A DNA stretch of 64,000 bases from Gammaproteobacteria bacterium (GTDB taxonomy: Bacteria > Pseudomonadota > Gammaproteobacteria > Enterobacterales > Alteromonadaceae): positions 1 to 64,000 of the forward strand of contig JAHKAA010000045.1 of assembly GCA_018825965.1 (NCBI GenBank), given 5' to 3'. Shown here piece by piece: positions 45,103 through 53,539 of this stretch. Numbering within the stretch: the stretch's first letter is position 1; every line of letters begins with the position of its first letter. Below the pieces are notes generated by a model. The model saw only the letters and a list, made by a program, of their open reading frames with translations. It was not told the DNA's origin and ran no database searches. The translations under genes were made by a program, and so were the position numbers.

Positions 45103-47020
45103 AAAAGAAACAAGTTCTGTGAACCCAGGCTTGTTATCGCTGGATCAACATTTCAGAAAAGCGATCTCTGTGTTTGCTTTGTACCCTTTTGTTTTATTGA
45201 TGCTGTTCACTGTAGTTGTGGTGATCCTGTCTTCTGTTTACCGCAGCCATGTGCTGAGTCAGTCTATGCTGCAGCAGTTGCGTACCAGCATAGTAGATGT
45301 GGCCAGCCGTGAAGCCAGCCTGATTAACCAGCAACTGACCACTGTCAGCGATTTAGTGCGTATAGCCAGGCCCGAGCATGAATATTACCTGGCCCTGCCC
45401 AGAACCAGCCAGTTGCCTTTGCAAGGCGCTGAACCGGTTTTTACCATAGCAGAAAACGGCGCTTTCTATAAATCGCAGGACAATGGCGGATCCAGCGTCT
45501 ATTTCCCACCAGGCCGTGAGATAGAACAGGAACAACTCTGGAAGGCGCGAAATACAGAACGACTGGACGGCTTGTACAAAGCCATAGTCAATGCCAGTGA
45601 CATTATTGACCAGGCTTACTTTAACAGCTGGGACAATATGACCAGGGTTTACCCTTTTATCGACAAGATCCACACTGTGCTCAGTCAGTCCCCTGTGGTG
45701 ACAACAAGTAACTTTTATTATCTGGCTGATGCCACTCACAACCCAGCGCGGGATCTGGTCTGGACTTCGGCCTATCATGATCCATTTGGCATGGGCTGGA
45801 TGGTGTCGGCAATAATCCCTGTATACAAAAGCGATTTTCTGACTGGTGTTTTTGGTGTTGATATTACGTTAAGCACACTGACTCATACCATGCTGGACAG
45901 AGCTTATCTGACAGGTCGCAATGTGCTGCTGCTGGATAAAAACAGCCAGATCATCGCTGTTTCGGACGAAATCGCGCCTATGTTAAAAATGCCTGCTTCA
46001 GCTTCAGACAAAGGTCCTGAGGCAGAAGCTGTCGGCAGCTCTTCACTGCTAAACCAACTGATGGAATGGGTGAACACAGAACAAAGTTTGTTGGAGATCA
46101 CTATTTCCGGACAGGATTTTCTGCTGAGCAAAACTGAAATTGCAGAAACACAGTGGCAATTGGTGGTTTTACAGGAAATTTCGGATGTCATGTCCCCCAT
46201 ACAAAGGCTTGAACGCACCGAAATGGCGGTCAGTCTGGCAGGTTTATTGTTGCTGCTTACTCTGGGGTCTTTGTATTTCCGTTTTGTGTACCAAAGAGCC
46301 AAAATCTTTGCCCGGCATTTTGCAGCGCCTATACAGCAACTGACGCTCTGGACATCCAGCTTAGGTGAAGCTGTGCCAGCCAATAAAAGTAATATCGTCA
46401 AAAGCAAAGTGGCAGAAATAGCGACACTGGTCGAAAATTTCCGCACTATGTTTACCGAGTTGCATGATCGGAATGAGAAACTAATAGCTGCCCATATATC
46501 CAATCAGTTGAGTGAAGAAAAAGCCCGTTTGTATCAGCAAATGGCCAATACCGATCAATTAACTCAACTACACAACAGAAAATATCTGGATACAGCACTC
46601 AGGCAATATAGCGACAGCGTTCAGCCTGCACTCTGTATTATGTTAATAGATATCGACCACTTTAAGCAGGTGAACGATCTGTACGGTCACCAGGTCGGTG
46701 ATTTTGTGCTAAAAAAAGTGGCAGATTGCCTGAAATATAAAAGCCGGACCAAAGACATAGTGGGACGCTGGGGCGGCGAGGAGTTTTTAATTATTTGCCA
46801 GGACAGCAGCCTGACTCAAGCTGGTATTCTGGCGGACTCCTTACGGGTGGAGATAGAGCAACTGGATTTAATAGCTAACCACAAAGTGACTATTTCTGTG
46901 GGTATAGCTCAAATGAGGAATGAAGAGAGAGCAGAGCAGACCATAGCGCGGGCTGATACTATGCTGTATAGATCAAAGCATAATGGACGTAATCAGGTTA
47001 GCCTGGAACTGGCAAGTTAG
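45089..47020 (+). CDS. Membrane GGDEF diguanylate cyclase with periplasmic sensor
   Basis: The 643-residue protein (ATG 45089, AAGG five bases upstream; ATG 45095 also possible) has a membrane helix near residues 24-50, a dCache-like periplasmic sensor of about 300 residues (PREHEY-like start, FTGVFGVDITL strand), a second helix near 370-390 and a C-terminal GGDEF domain. The active site is GGEEF, and an RTKD five residues before it fits the RxxD product-inhibition I-site. It should make c-di-GMP in response to an external signal. The gene overlaps the EAL gene upstream, so synthesis and breakdown are co-expressed. Confidence 0.92.
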   Translation: MSMSEKETSSVNPGLLSLDQHFRKAISVFALYPFVLLMLFTVVVVILSSVYRSHVLSQSMLQQLRTSIVDVASREASLINQQLTTVSDLVRIARPEHEYYLALPRTSQLPLQGAEPVFTIAENGAFYKSQDNGGSSVYFPPGREIEQEQLWKARNTERLDGLYKAIVNASDIIDQAYFNSWDNMTRVYPFIDKIHTVLSQSPVVTTSNFYYLADATHNPARDLVWTSAYHDPFGMGWMVSAIIPVYKSDFLTGVFGVDITLSTLTHTMLDRAYLTGRNVLLLDKNSQIIAVSDEIAPMLKMPASASDKGPEAEAVGSSSLLNQLMEWVNTEQSLLEITISGQDFLLSKTEIAETQWQLVVLQEISDVMSPIQRLERTEMAVSLAGLLLLLTLGSLYFRFVYQRAKIFARHFAAPIQQLTLWTSSLGEAVPANKSNIVKSKVAEIATLVENFRTMFTELHDRNEKLIAAHISNQLSEEKARLYQQMANTDQLTQLHNRKYLDTALRQYSDSVQPALCIMLIDIDHFKQVNDLYGHQVGDFVLKKVADCLKYKSRTKDIVGRWGGEEFLIICQDSSLTQAGILADSLRVEIEQLDLIANHKVTISVGIAQMRNEERAEQTIARADTMLYRSKHNGRNQVSLELAS

Positions 47021-47042
47021 TTATTAATGGAGGTAGCCACCA

Positions 47043-47423
47043 ATGGTCAAAAAAGTTCTGGTGATGGACGACAGTAAAGTATCACGTTTGTTTGTGGTGA
47101 ATTACTGGAGTGACGCAAATCCGGACTGGCAATTTATTGAAGCAGATACTGGCGAAAAAGCCATCAGCTTAATTGAACAGCATCAGTTTCACGCCATAAT
47201 CCTGGATTACAATATGCCGGATATCAATGGTTTACAGGTAGCTGAATTAGTAAAGGCCAAACAACCAGGCTGTTTTATAGCGCTGCTGACGGCCAATATC
47301 CAACGCTATATTCAGGATGAAGCTGAACAAGCTCAGTTGTATTACTACCGCAAGCCTATCACTCCGGACTTGATCGCACAGATCATTCAAGATACCGAGG
47401 GCTACTATGATGCAGTTCAGTGA
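47043..47423 (+). CDS. Single-domain response regulator coupled to CheC
   Basis: The 126-residue receiver has VMDDSKVSR, D55 in ILDYNMPD, Thr in LLTAN and Lys in YRKPI, all active-site residues. GGAGG is nine bases upstream. Its 3' end overlaps the CheC-like gene by 17 bases, suggesting that the phosphatase acts on this receiver. Confidence 0.9.
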   Translation: MVKKVLVMDDSKVSRLFVVNYWSDANPDWQFIEADTGEKAISLIEQHQFHAIILDYNMPDINGLQVAELVKAKQPGCFIALLTANIQRYIQDEAEQAQLYYYRKPITPDLIAQIIQDTEGYYDAVQ

Positions 47424-48012
47424 TTTTGAAAAAGACGCTTTATGTGAAATATTTAACATCAGTGTCAGCCAGGCCGCCGCAGCTATGAGCGAAATAGTGC
47501 AGCAAAAAATAACCATGACTGTGCCTAAGGTCGAAATTTGCGACATCAGCAAAGCCATTAGTTTTATTGATCAGGGTTATGATATTTGCGGTATTTCTCA
47601 ACAGTTTCGCAGCAATTTCAGCGGTAAAGCCATTTTGATTTTCCCTGAACACCGTAGTCTGGAGCTCGTCAGGCTGATGGTGGGGGTAGATACACCACTG
47701 ACGCAAGTGACAGAGCTGGAACAGGACGCTTTGGCAGAAATTGGCAATATAGTACTGAATGCCTGCCTGGCCTCCTTGTCCACCATGTTTAACCAGCGTT
47801 TTGATTTGGATATACCGCAACTGGTGTTTGGTGACAGCGGATCCGTGTTAAATGAATATGATGAAGACCATGTTTTGGTGCTGCTGCAGATCAAGTTTTA
47901 TCTGGAAGAGCGTGAATTGGAGGGCAGCATAGTTTTTGTGGTCAATTTGCAGTCTTTACTGGAACTGCAAAAATCAGTGCAGTTTTTTGTAAAAGATATC
48001 AACTCAGGCTGA
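47407..48012 (+). CDS. cheC: CheC-like CheY-P phosphatase
   Basis: The 201-residue protein has two CheC active sites of the form D-x3-E-x2-N-x22-P: the first is D10, E14, N17, P40 (DALCEIFN); the second is D107, E111, N114, P137 (DALAEIGN). Both keep exact spacing, so unlike CheX or FliY-type relatives with one degenerate site, both faces should be active in removing phosphate from receivers. In other bacteria CheC is boosted by CheD, and a cheD gene lies in the opposite-strand operon. No signal peptide or membrane helix. Confidence 0.88.
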   Translation: MMQFSDFEKDALCEIFNISVSQAAAAMSEIVQQKITMTVPKVEICDISKAISFIDQGYDICGISQQFRSNFSGKAILIFPEHRSLELVRLMVGVDTPLTQVTELEQDALAEIGNIVLNACLASLSTMFNQRFDLDIPQLVFGDSGSVLNEYDEDHVLVLLQIKFYLEERELEGSIVFVVNLQSLLELQKSVQFFVKDINSG

Positions 48013-48130
48013 ATCATCATATACAGCGCTGTTTTTATCCTTCAGGCTGGCTCTGGTCTTGTCCTGAAAAAACCATAGCAGGTTTTGTGGCCAGCTCTGT
48101 ATACACAGAAGCAAGACCACAGCATCGGTG

Positions 48131-49333
48131 TTATTTCAGGTAATGCATCCCCCCTTTCCACCAGTCATAAAACTTATCCTGCGGCATAGGGGGCGACACA
48201 TAATAACCCTGAGCTATATTACAGCCTGCGCCAGCCAGATAATTCCAGTCTGCCTCAGCTTCAATACCTTCGGCCACTACAGTAATACCCAGCTTGCTGC
48301 ACATATGTAAGGTACTTTCAAAGATAACCTGTAAATGGGACTTGCCTGAAATACCATTAATCAGCGAACGGTCAATTTTCAGTTCAGTAAAAGGGATCTG
48401 CGACAACTGCTTGACGGACGAATAACCTGTACCGTAGTCGTCAATCGACAAACCAGCACCAGCTAAACGTAAGCGGGTTAAAATAGCCAGAGCTTTGCCC
48501 ATATCCTGAATAACAGAGGTTTCTGTTACTTCAAAGGTCAGACGATCGGCGGCAATATCAGCTTGTTTCATCAGATCCATAATGTTTTTTGAAAACTCAT
48601 CGTTATCAAAAGACACCGCAGATAAATTCACAGCCACTTTGATATCAAAGCCCAGCGCTTGCCACTTTTGTTGCTGTTCTGCAGCCATACGCACCACTTC
48701 ATAACTCAGCTGGTCAATTAAATGGTATTGCTCACATAAATGAATAAAGTCATTCGGGAAGATAATTTTATCCGGCCCTTGCATCCGCACCAGGGCTTCA
48801 GCACCGCTGATTTGCCCTGTAGCCATATCTATTTTTGGCTGATAATGCAAAACAAACTGGCGCTGCTGCAAAGCCAACTCCAAATCAGCCTGAGACAAGC
48901 TATATTGCACCGGAGTCCCCAGGCTGCTTTGTTGTTTACTTTCGACCCGGCCTTTATACAGCTGTAACATATCGATCAGCGCATTGCGCTGCACTGGTTT
49001 TTGCATAGCACCCAGTACATGCAAACCTTCAGTGGTCGCCATCAGCTCTACAGCAGAGATCAGTGCAGGTTCACGGCCACTGACAATTAAGATGGCGGAA
49101 CGTTGTTTGCGTGCAGCCAGTAAGTGGATAAGCTCAATGCCATCTATACCCGGCATTTCCAAATCACAAATCAAAATATCAAACTGATTGGATTCCTGTT
49201 CAATCATATCCAGAGCCACCTGGCCGTTTTCTGCAGCCATGAGTTCGGTAATACCAAAGTCACGGCATAAACCCAACATGTACTCTCTTTGGGTTTTGCT
49301 GTCTTCTACCACTAGCACTGATATATCTTTCAT
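48131..49333 (-). CDS. Receiver-EAL c-di-GMP phosphodiesterase, minus-strand copy
   Basis: The 400-residue paralogue of the 43867 gene has receiver Asp D57 (LICDLEMPGIDG), an intact EAL motif in GAEALVRM and the remaining catalytic residues (VNLSAVS, FEVTETS, SIDDYGTGYSS, ELKIDRSLI, VVAEGIE, QGYYVS). The similarity runs the whole length, including the linker, pointing to duplication within the locus. It follows cheB by 15 bases, at the end of the minus-strand chemosensory operon, and converges on cheC. Confidence 0.92.
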   Translation of the reverse strand: MKDISVLVVEDSKTQREYMLGLCRDFGITELMAAENGQVALDMIEQESNQFDILICDLEMPGIDGIELIHLLAARKQRSAILIVSGREPALISAVELMATTEGLHVLGAMQKPVQRNALIDMLQLYKGRVESKQQSSLGTPVQYSLSQADLELALQQRQFVLHYQPKIDMATGQISGAEALVRMQGPDKIIFPNDFIHLCEQYHLIDQLSYEVVRMAAEQQQKWQALGFDIKVAVNLSAVSFDNDEFSKNIMDLMKQADIAADRLTFEVTETSVIQDMGKALAILTRLRLAGAGLSIDDYGTGYSSVKQLSQIPFTELKIDRSLINGISGKSHLQVIFESTLHMCSKLGITVVAEGIEAEADWNYLAGAGCNIAQGYYVSPPMPQDKFYDWWKGGMHYLK

Positions 49334-49348
49334 AACCCATGTTCCTTG

Positions 49349-50428
49349 CTATCTGAAACTGTAACTGGTGACCACAGTGGCAACCTGATCCAAACTGATG
49401 ATCTGCATAGCAGCATCCCGTTTGATCGCTTCCTTTGGCATACCAAAAACCACTGAACTGGCTTCATCCTGTGCATAAGTCACAGCACCGGTTTCCCGCA
49501 TCTCCAATAAACCTCTGGCACCATCATCCCCCATGCCGGTCAGAATAATACCCACAGAGTTTTTCCCGGCGCATTTAGCCACGGAACGAAATAACACATC
49601 TACAGAAGGGCAATGCCGGTTCACTGCAGGGCCAGCTTTCACCTGCACCTGATAAAAAGCACCACTGCGAAGCAAGGACATATGTTTGCCCCCCGGAGCT
49701 ATTAACGCTAAACCCGGCCGCACCTTGTCGCCATCTTCCGCCTCTTTCACTTCGATGCTGCAAAGCTGATTTAACCTGCTGGCAAAAGCGGCCGTAAATT
49801 TTTCCGGCATATGCTGCACTATCACTATGCCGGGGCAACCCGGGGTTAAGCTGGTTAAAATTTGTTCCAGCGCTATAGTGCCGCCGGTCGAGGTGCCTAT
49901 AGCTACTACTTTTTCTGTGGTTTTACTCATAGCGGTCTGGGCGGCTGACACAGAAGCCGTTGCTTCGGCATTGTTCACTGCAGCACGAGGTGCAGCTCTG
50001 CGGCCCAGAGCTGCAATGTTCGAGCGGGCAGCTTCACGTATGGCTTCCAGCAATTCGGCTTTACTTTGTTCCAGAAAACCTTTGACGCCGATCTGAGGTT
50101 TGGTAAAGATGGCGACAGCTCCGGCGCTCATGGCTTCCATTGTGGTTTCAGCGCCTTTTTCAGTCAGAGAGGAGCAAATAACCACAGGAGTGGGTTTGCC
50201 TTGCATTATTTTTTTCAGAAAAGTAATGCCATCCATACGCGGCATTTCTACATCCAGTGTAATCACATCCGGCCATTCATCTCTCATTTTTGCTACCGCA
50301 AAAATAGGGTCTGCCGCTGTGGCTATCACTTCAATATCAGGCTGATTCGCCATCATGTCGGACAAAACCTGCCTGACCACAGCTGAATCATCCACAATTA
50401 ATACTTTGATTTTTTTCGTTTTACTCAT
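49349..50428 (-). CDS. cheB: Chemotaxis methylesterase/glutamine deamidase CheB
   Basis: CheB removes receptor methyl esters when phosphorylated. The 359-residue product has a receiver (IVDDSAVVR, D59 in ITLDVEMPRMDG, KPQ), an Ala-rich linker (about 135-165) and the esterase with the triad Ser in IGTSTGG, His in VQHMPEKF and Asp in TGMGDDGARG. The start overlaps the cheD end by eight bases, with AAGGA upstream. Confidence 0.95.
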   Translation of the reverse strand: MSKTKKIKVLIVDDSAVVRQVLSDMMANQPDIEVIATAADPIFAVAKMRDEWPDVITLDVEMPRMDGITFLKKIMQGKPTPVVICSSLTEKGAETTMEAMSAGAVAIFTKPQIGVKGFLEQSKAELLEAIREAARSNIAALGRRAAPRAAVNNAEATASVSAAQTAMSKTTEKVVAIGTSTGGTIALEQILTSLTPGCPGIVIVQHMPEKFTAAFASRLNQLCSIEVKEAEDGDKVRPGLALIAPGGKHMSLLRSGAFYQVQVKAGPAVNRHCPSVDVLFRSVAKCAGKNSVGIILTGMGDDGARGLLEMRETGAVTYAQDEASSVVFGMPKEAIKRDAAMQIISLDQVATVVTSYSFR

Positions 50429-50927
50429 AGCTGCTGGTCCTTGTATACACTGTCACCACTTCCAGCTCGCCCGTATTGCTGTCAAACCTCAGCCTGCGTG
50501 CCAACTGCCCCCCGGTATCTTCCAGTTTTATCTGCCACTGATTCTTCCGGATAAATTCATGCGCTACTTCAATATTTAATCTGGCGATCTGGTAGTGCCT
50601 GGCCAACGAATCAGCAGCTGCACTGCTGGCCCCGCCACAAAGGGTTAACTCAAGCTCTGCCGGATTGATCTGATGTTTCAGCACCTGTTTTTCTAAGTAA
50701 GGTAACACCTGATCGGCATACCTGCCTTTGACCAGGCTGCAACTGCTTTCACCAGGCGGTGTCTGCGGATTAATGTAATGGCACATAGCGTAAAAGCGGC
50801 TGGCCGGGTGCCACAACACCAAAGAAATACAAGAACCAAGTACGGTAAAGTATTTCTGTTTACCTCTAATCCCATAGACAAAATCACCAGGAGCTAAATT
50901 TAAAAAGCTGCTTTGCTGTGCAGTCAT
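50421..50927 (-). CDS. cheD: Chemoreceptor glutamine deamidase CheD
   Basis: CheD deamidates receptor glutamines and can stimulate CheC. The 168-residue protein has the usual LGSCISLVLWHP block (catalytic Cys), a His in AMCHYINPQ, and CGGASS. The start overlaps the cheR stop (ATGA), and its 3' end overlaps cheB, so cheR, cheD and cheB are translationally coupled. Confidence 0.94.
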   Translation of the reverse strand: MTAQQSSFLNLAPGDFVYGIRGKQKYFTVLGSCISLVLWHPASRFYAMCHYINPQTPPGESSCSLVKGRYADQVLPYLEKQVLKHQINPAELELTLCGGASSAAADSLARHYQIARLNIEVAHEFIRKNQWQIKLEDTGGQLARRLRFDSNTGELEVVTVYTRTSSYE

Positions 50928-51745
50928 AGATTAAACCTGTAACAACTGGGTTTGATTTGCTGCAAACGAGCATCGTAACCATGAATACTTTCGGAATGCC
51001 CGACTAATAAATGTCCACCTGGCTTGAGGTACTGCAGCACGTTATTGACTACTTTTTGTTTGTCCGGCAACTCAAAATAAATCAGCACGTTACGCAGAAA
51101 GATCACATCAAATTTGTATTTAAAACCTGTTGGGTTCATCAGATTCAGTTGTTCAAAACTGACTCTCTGGCTCAGCTCAGGCCGCATTTTAAACCAGCCT
51201 TCATCTTTACCTTTGCCACGCTGACAGTAGTTTTTTAACAACTGTTGCGGAATTTTCCGGCAGGCTTCAATTGGATAAATGGCATTTCTGGCAGTATTGA
51301 GCACGCTGGTATTAATATCTGTGCCCACCACAGTCCAGTTTTGATAACCACTGTATTGAGCAGCCAGAGTCATGGCTATTGAATAGGCCTCCTGCCCCGT
51401 AGAGGAAGCCGCACTCCAGACTGAAAATGAACCGGATTGTGCACTGCTGCGGTTTTGTTGGATCAGTTGTTCTAAAAAACTGAAATGTTTCTCTTCACGA
51501 AAAAAATAGGTTTCGTTGGTGGTCAGAATATTCACCGCAACTTGCTGTTCGTCCTGAGCTTTAGGATGCAGCAGCAGTGCTATATAGTCTTCAAAGCTGG
51601 TCAGCTCTAAGTCTTTGATGCGTTTTTGCAAGCGACCGCATACCAGGCTGCGCTTGGTATCATTTAAAAAGATACCACTGCGCTGATACAGCCAGTCTCT
51701 GACCTTTCTGAAGTTTTGCTCCGAAATCGTGCTGGTTAGCTGCAC
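50924..51745 (-). CDS. cheR: Chemotaxis methyltransferase CheR, minus-strand copy
   Basis: The 273-residue CheR has the N-terminal domain (DWLYQRSGIFLNDTKRSLV, GRLQKRIKDLEL), TTNETYFFREEKHF, the SAM loop VWSAASSTGQEAYS, VGTDINTSVL and FDVIFLRNVLIYFELPDK. GTG 51745 has a strong AAGGAG six bases upstream. Lying beside cheD and cheB, it likely serves the two MCPs in the operon. Confidence 0.94.
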   Translation of the reverse strand: MQLTSTISEQNFRKVRDWLYQRSGIFLNDTKRSLVCGRLQKRIKDLELTSFEDYIALLLHPKAQDEQQVAVNILTTNETYFFREEKHFSFLEQLIQQNRSSAQSGSFSVWSAASSTGQEAYSIAMTLAAQYSGYQNWTVVGTDINTSVLNTARNAIYPIEACRKIPQQLLKNYCQRGKGKDEGWFKMRPELSQRVSFEQLNLMNPTGFKYKFDVIFLRNVLIYFELPDKQKVVNNVLQYLKPGGHLLVGHSESIHGYDARLQQIKPSCYRFNL

Positions 51746-51787
51746 CGGTCGCTCCTTACACTTAAGTTACAAAGCACTGAACATCAG

Positions 51788-53419
51788 TTAAAAGTTTTCA
51801 AAATCAAAGTCTGTTTCATCATGGCTGGCTTTTTGAGCTTTGGTTTTAGCCGCTACTTTGACTGTAGCTGCTGCTTTTGGCTGAGTTTTTTTATGGCGAT
51901 TCACAGCGGTCAGTTGGGCTGTAGTGAAGAACTCCATCAGTTGCTGTAATTGCACTGCTTGTTGCGTCAGCTCTTCTGAGGTAGACGACAATTCTTCCGA
52001 GGCAGCCGCATTTTGTTGGGTGGCCTGAGTGATTTGTAAAATAGCATCGTTGATTTCAGCAGCCCCAGTTGACTGCTCATTACTGGCCGCTGAAATTTCC
52101 TGTACCAGCTCAGCTGTACGCTGAATCGAAGGCACTATTTCAACCAATAAAGAACCGGCCTGCTCGGCAAGCGTGACAGAACTGCTGGCCACTTCACCTA
52201 TTTCTTTGGCAGCAGTCTGGCTACGAGCCGCCAGTTTACGCACTTCTGCAGCGACCACTGCAAAACCACGACCATGTTCACCTGCCCTGCCTGCTTCAAT
52301 AGCGGCATTTAATGCCAACAAATTCGTTTGGTAAGCAATGTCGTCGATAATGCCAATCTTCTGGGCGATTTGACGCATAGCTGACACAGTTTCATTCACG
52401 GCTTTACCACCACTGATGGCTTGCACCGCACTTTTTGATGCTATGCCTTCGGTGATTTTTGAGTTGTCATTGTTTTGGGCTATGGAAGACGTCATTTCTT
52501 CCATGGCAGCCGAGGTTTCTTCAATACTGGCCGCCTGCTCAGAAGAAGACTGGCTTAACGATTGTGCCGTTGCGTTCATTTGCTCAGCCGCAGAAGATAA
52601 GGTATCTGTGGAAGAGCGCACTTCACCGATAATTTCTGACAGTTTCAGTATCATCTGGCTGATGGCGTACAACATGCTGTTTTGATCACCATGCTGCAGT
52701 TTGACTTCTACTGTTAAATCACCATTAGATACTTTAGAAACCACTTCCTCTGCATAAGCGGGCTCACCGCCTAACTGCGACGTCAGGCTGCGGGTGATTA
52801 GTACACCTAACACCAGACTGGCGACAATACTTAACAGAATGCAGATTAAGTTTACCCAAAGCGCTTCCGTATAGCTGGTCTCTGAGGCATTAAAAGACTG
52901 TTCAGCCACCGCCAGTTGCACATCAACCAGCTTAGCGAAGCTGTCTGATACAGGCTCAATTTTTGGATACAGCTGTTGCAACACAAAGTTATCAAGCGCA
53001 GCTTCGTTGTTGGTTTTAAACATTTCTTTTAAATCAGCCACTGCTTTATCTGCTTCAGCTAATTGTGGCTTAATCAAAGCAACCAGGTTTTGCTCTTCAG
53101 CGACTAATTCGGTTGCAAGGTAGGCTTCCCAACGTTGATGGATCAGCGCGTCAGCCTTTTCGACATTACTCAGGCCTTCCGCCATCGACATACCTTTATT
53201 ACGGACTTTATGTGCCGTATCAACAATATTGACCGCATACATATCGGCGATGAGTTTTAAGTCTTTCAGCGGTATCACCCTGTCTTTATACACAGAGGCC
53301 ATAGCGCGATTAGAGTCCTGCATGGCAAAAATACCCAGCACCCCAACCACCAGAATTAACGCAATCATCACACCAGCCAGTGTGGCTAAACGGGTTGCTA
53401 CTTTCATCGTTCTAAACAT
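51788..53419 (-). CDS. Methyl-accepting chemotaxis protein with C-terminal CheR/CheB tether-like motif
   Basis: The 543-residue receptor has a membrane helix at about 10-33, a periplasmic helical-bundle domain (about 34-190), a second helix (about 191-212), a HAMP-like segment (LGGEPAYAEEVVSKVSNGDL) and a cytoplasmic signalling domain with the hairpin tip IIDDIAYQTNLLALNAAIEA and HGRGFAVVAAEVRKLA. After the signalling bundle comes a flexible Lys/Ala-rich linker of about 40 residues ending in DFENF. The F-E-N-F end matches the aromatic-x-x-aromatic form of the pentapeptide tether to CheR/CheB. It shares high similarity in the cytoplasmic part with the upstream MCP. Confidence 0.93.
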   Translation of the reverse strand: MFRTMKVATRLATLAGVMIALILVVGVLGIFAMQDSNRAMASVYKDRVIPLKDLKLIADMYAVNIVDTAHKVRNKGMSMAEGLSNVEKADALIHQRWEAYLATELVAEEQNLVALIKPQLAEADKAVADLKEMFKTNNEAALDNFVLQQLYPKIEPVSDSFAKLVDVQLAVAEQSFNASETSYTEALWVNLICILLSIVASLVLGVLITRSLTSQLGGEPAYAEEVVSKVSNGDLTVEVKLQHGDQNSMLYAISQMILKLSEIIGEVRSSTDTLSSAAEQMNATAQSLSQSSSEQAASIEETSAAMEEMTSSIAQNNDNSKITEGIASKSAVQAISGGKAVNETVSAMRQIAQKIGIIDDIAYQTNLLALNAAIEAGRAGEHGRGFAVVAAEVRKLAARSQTAAKEIGEVASSSVTLAEQAGSLLVEIVPSIQRTAELVQEISAASNEQSTGAAEINDAILQITQATQQNAAASEELSSTSEELTQQAVQLQQLMEFFTTAQLTAVNRHKKTQPKAAATVKVAAKTKAQKASHDETDFDFENF

Positions 53420-53539
53420 AAGGCACCTTTCTCCTGAGTGAAGCCTTAGGTTAATAAGGCTCGGATCCCAACACTGACATCATTCAGCTGCTTTCTCACA
53501 AGCCTTAAAAATAAAAGGCTTGCAGGCCAATACAGCGCT

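Noticed and set aside
45904..46503. Long antisense frame inside the GGDEF gene (199 codons, minus)
   Set aside because: No ribosome site and no domain; it lies wholly within a strong coding gene of the other strand.
48023..48068. Terminator between the convergent cheC and receiver-EAL genes
   Set aside because: Short palindrome ACAGCGCTGT with T5 and a distant TTCAGG/CCTGAA pair; neither stem is strong enough to list.
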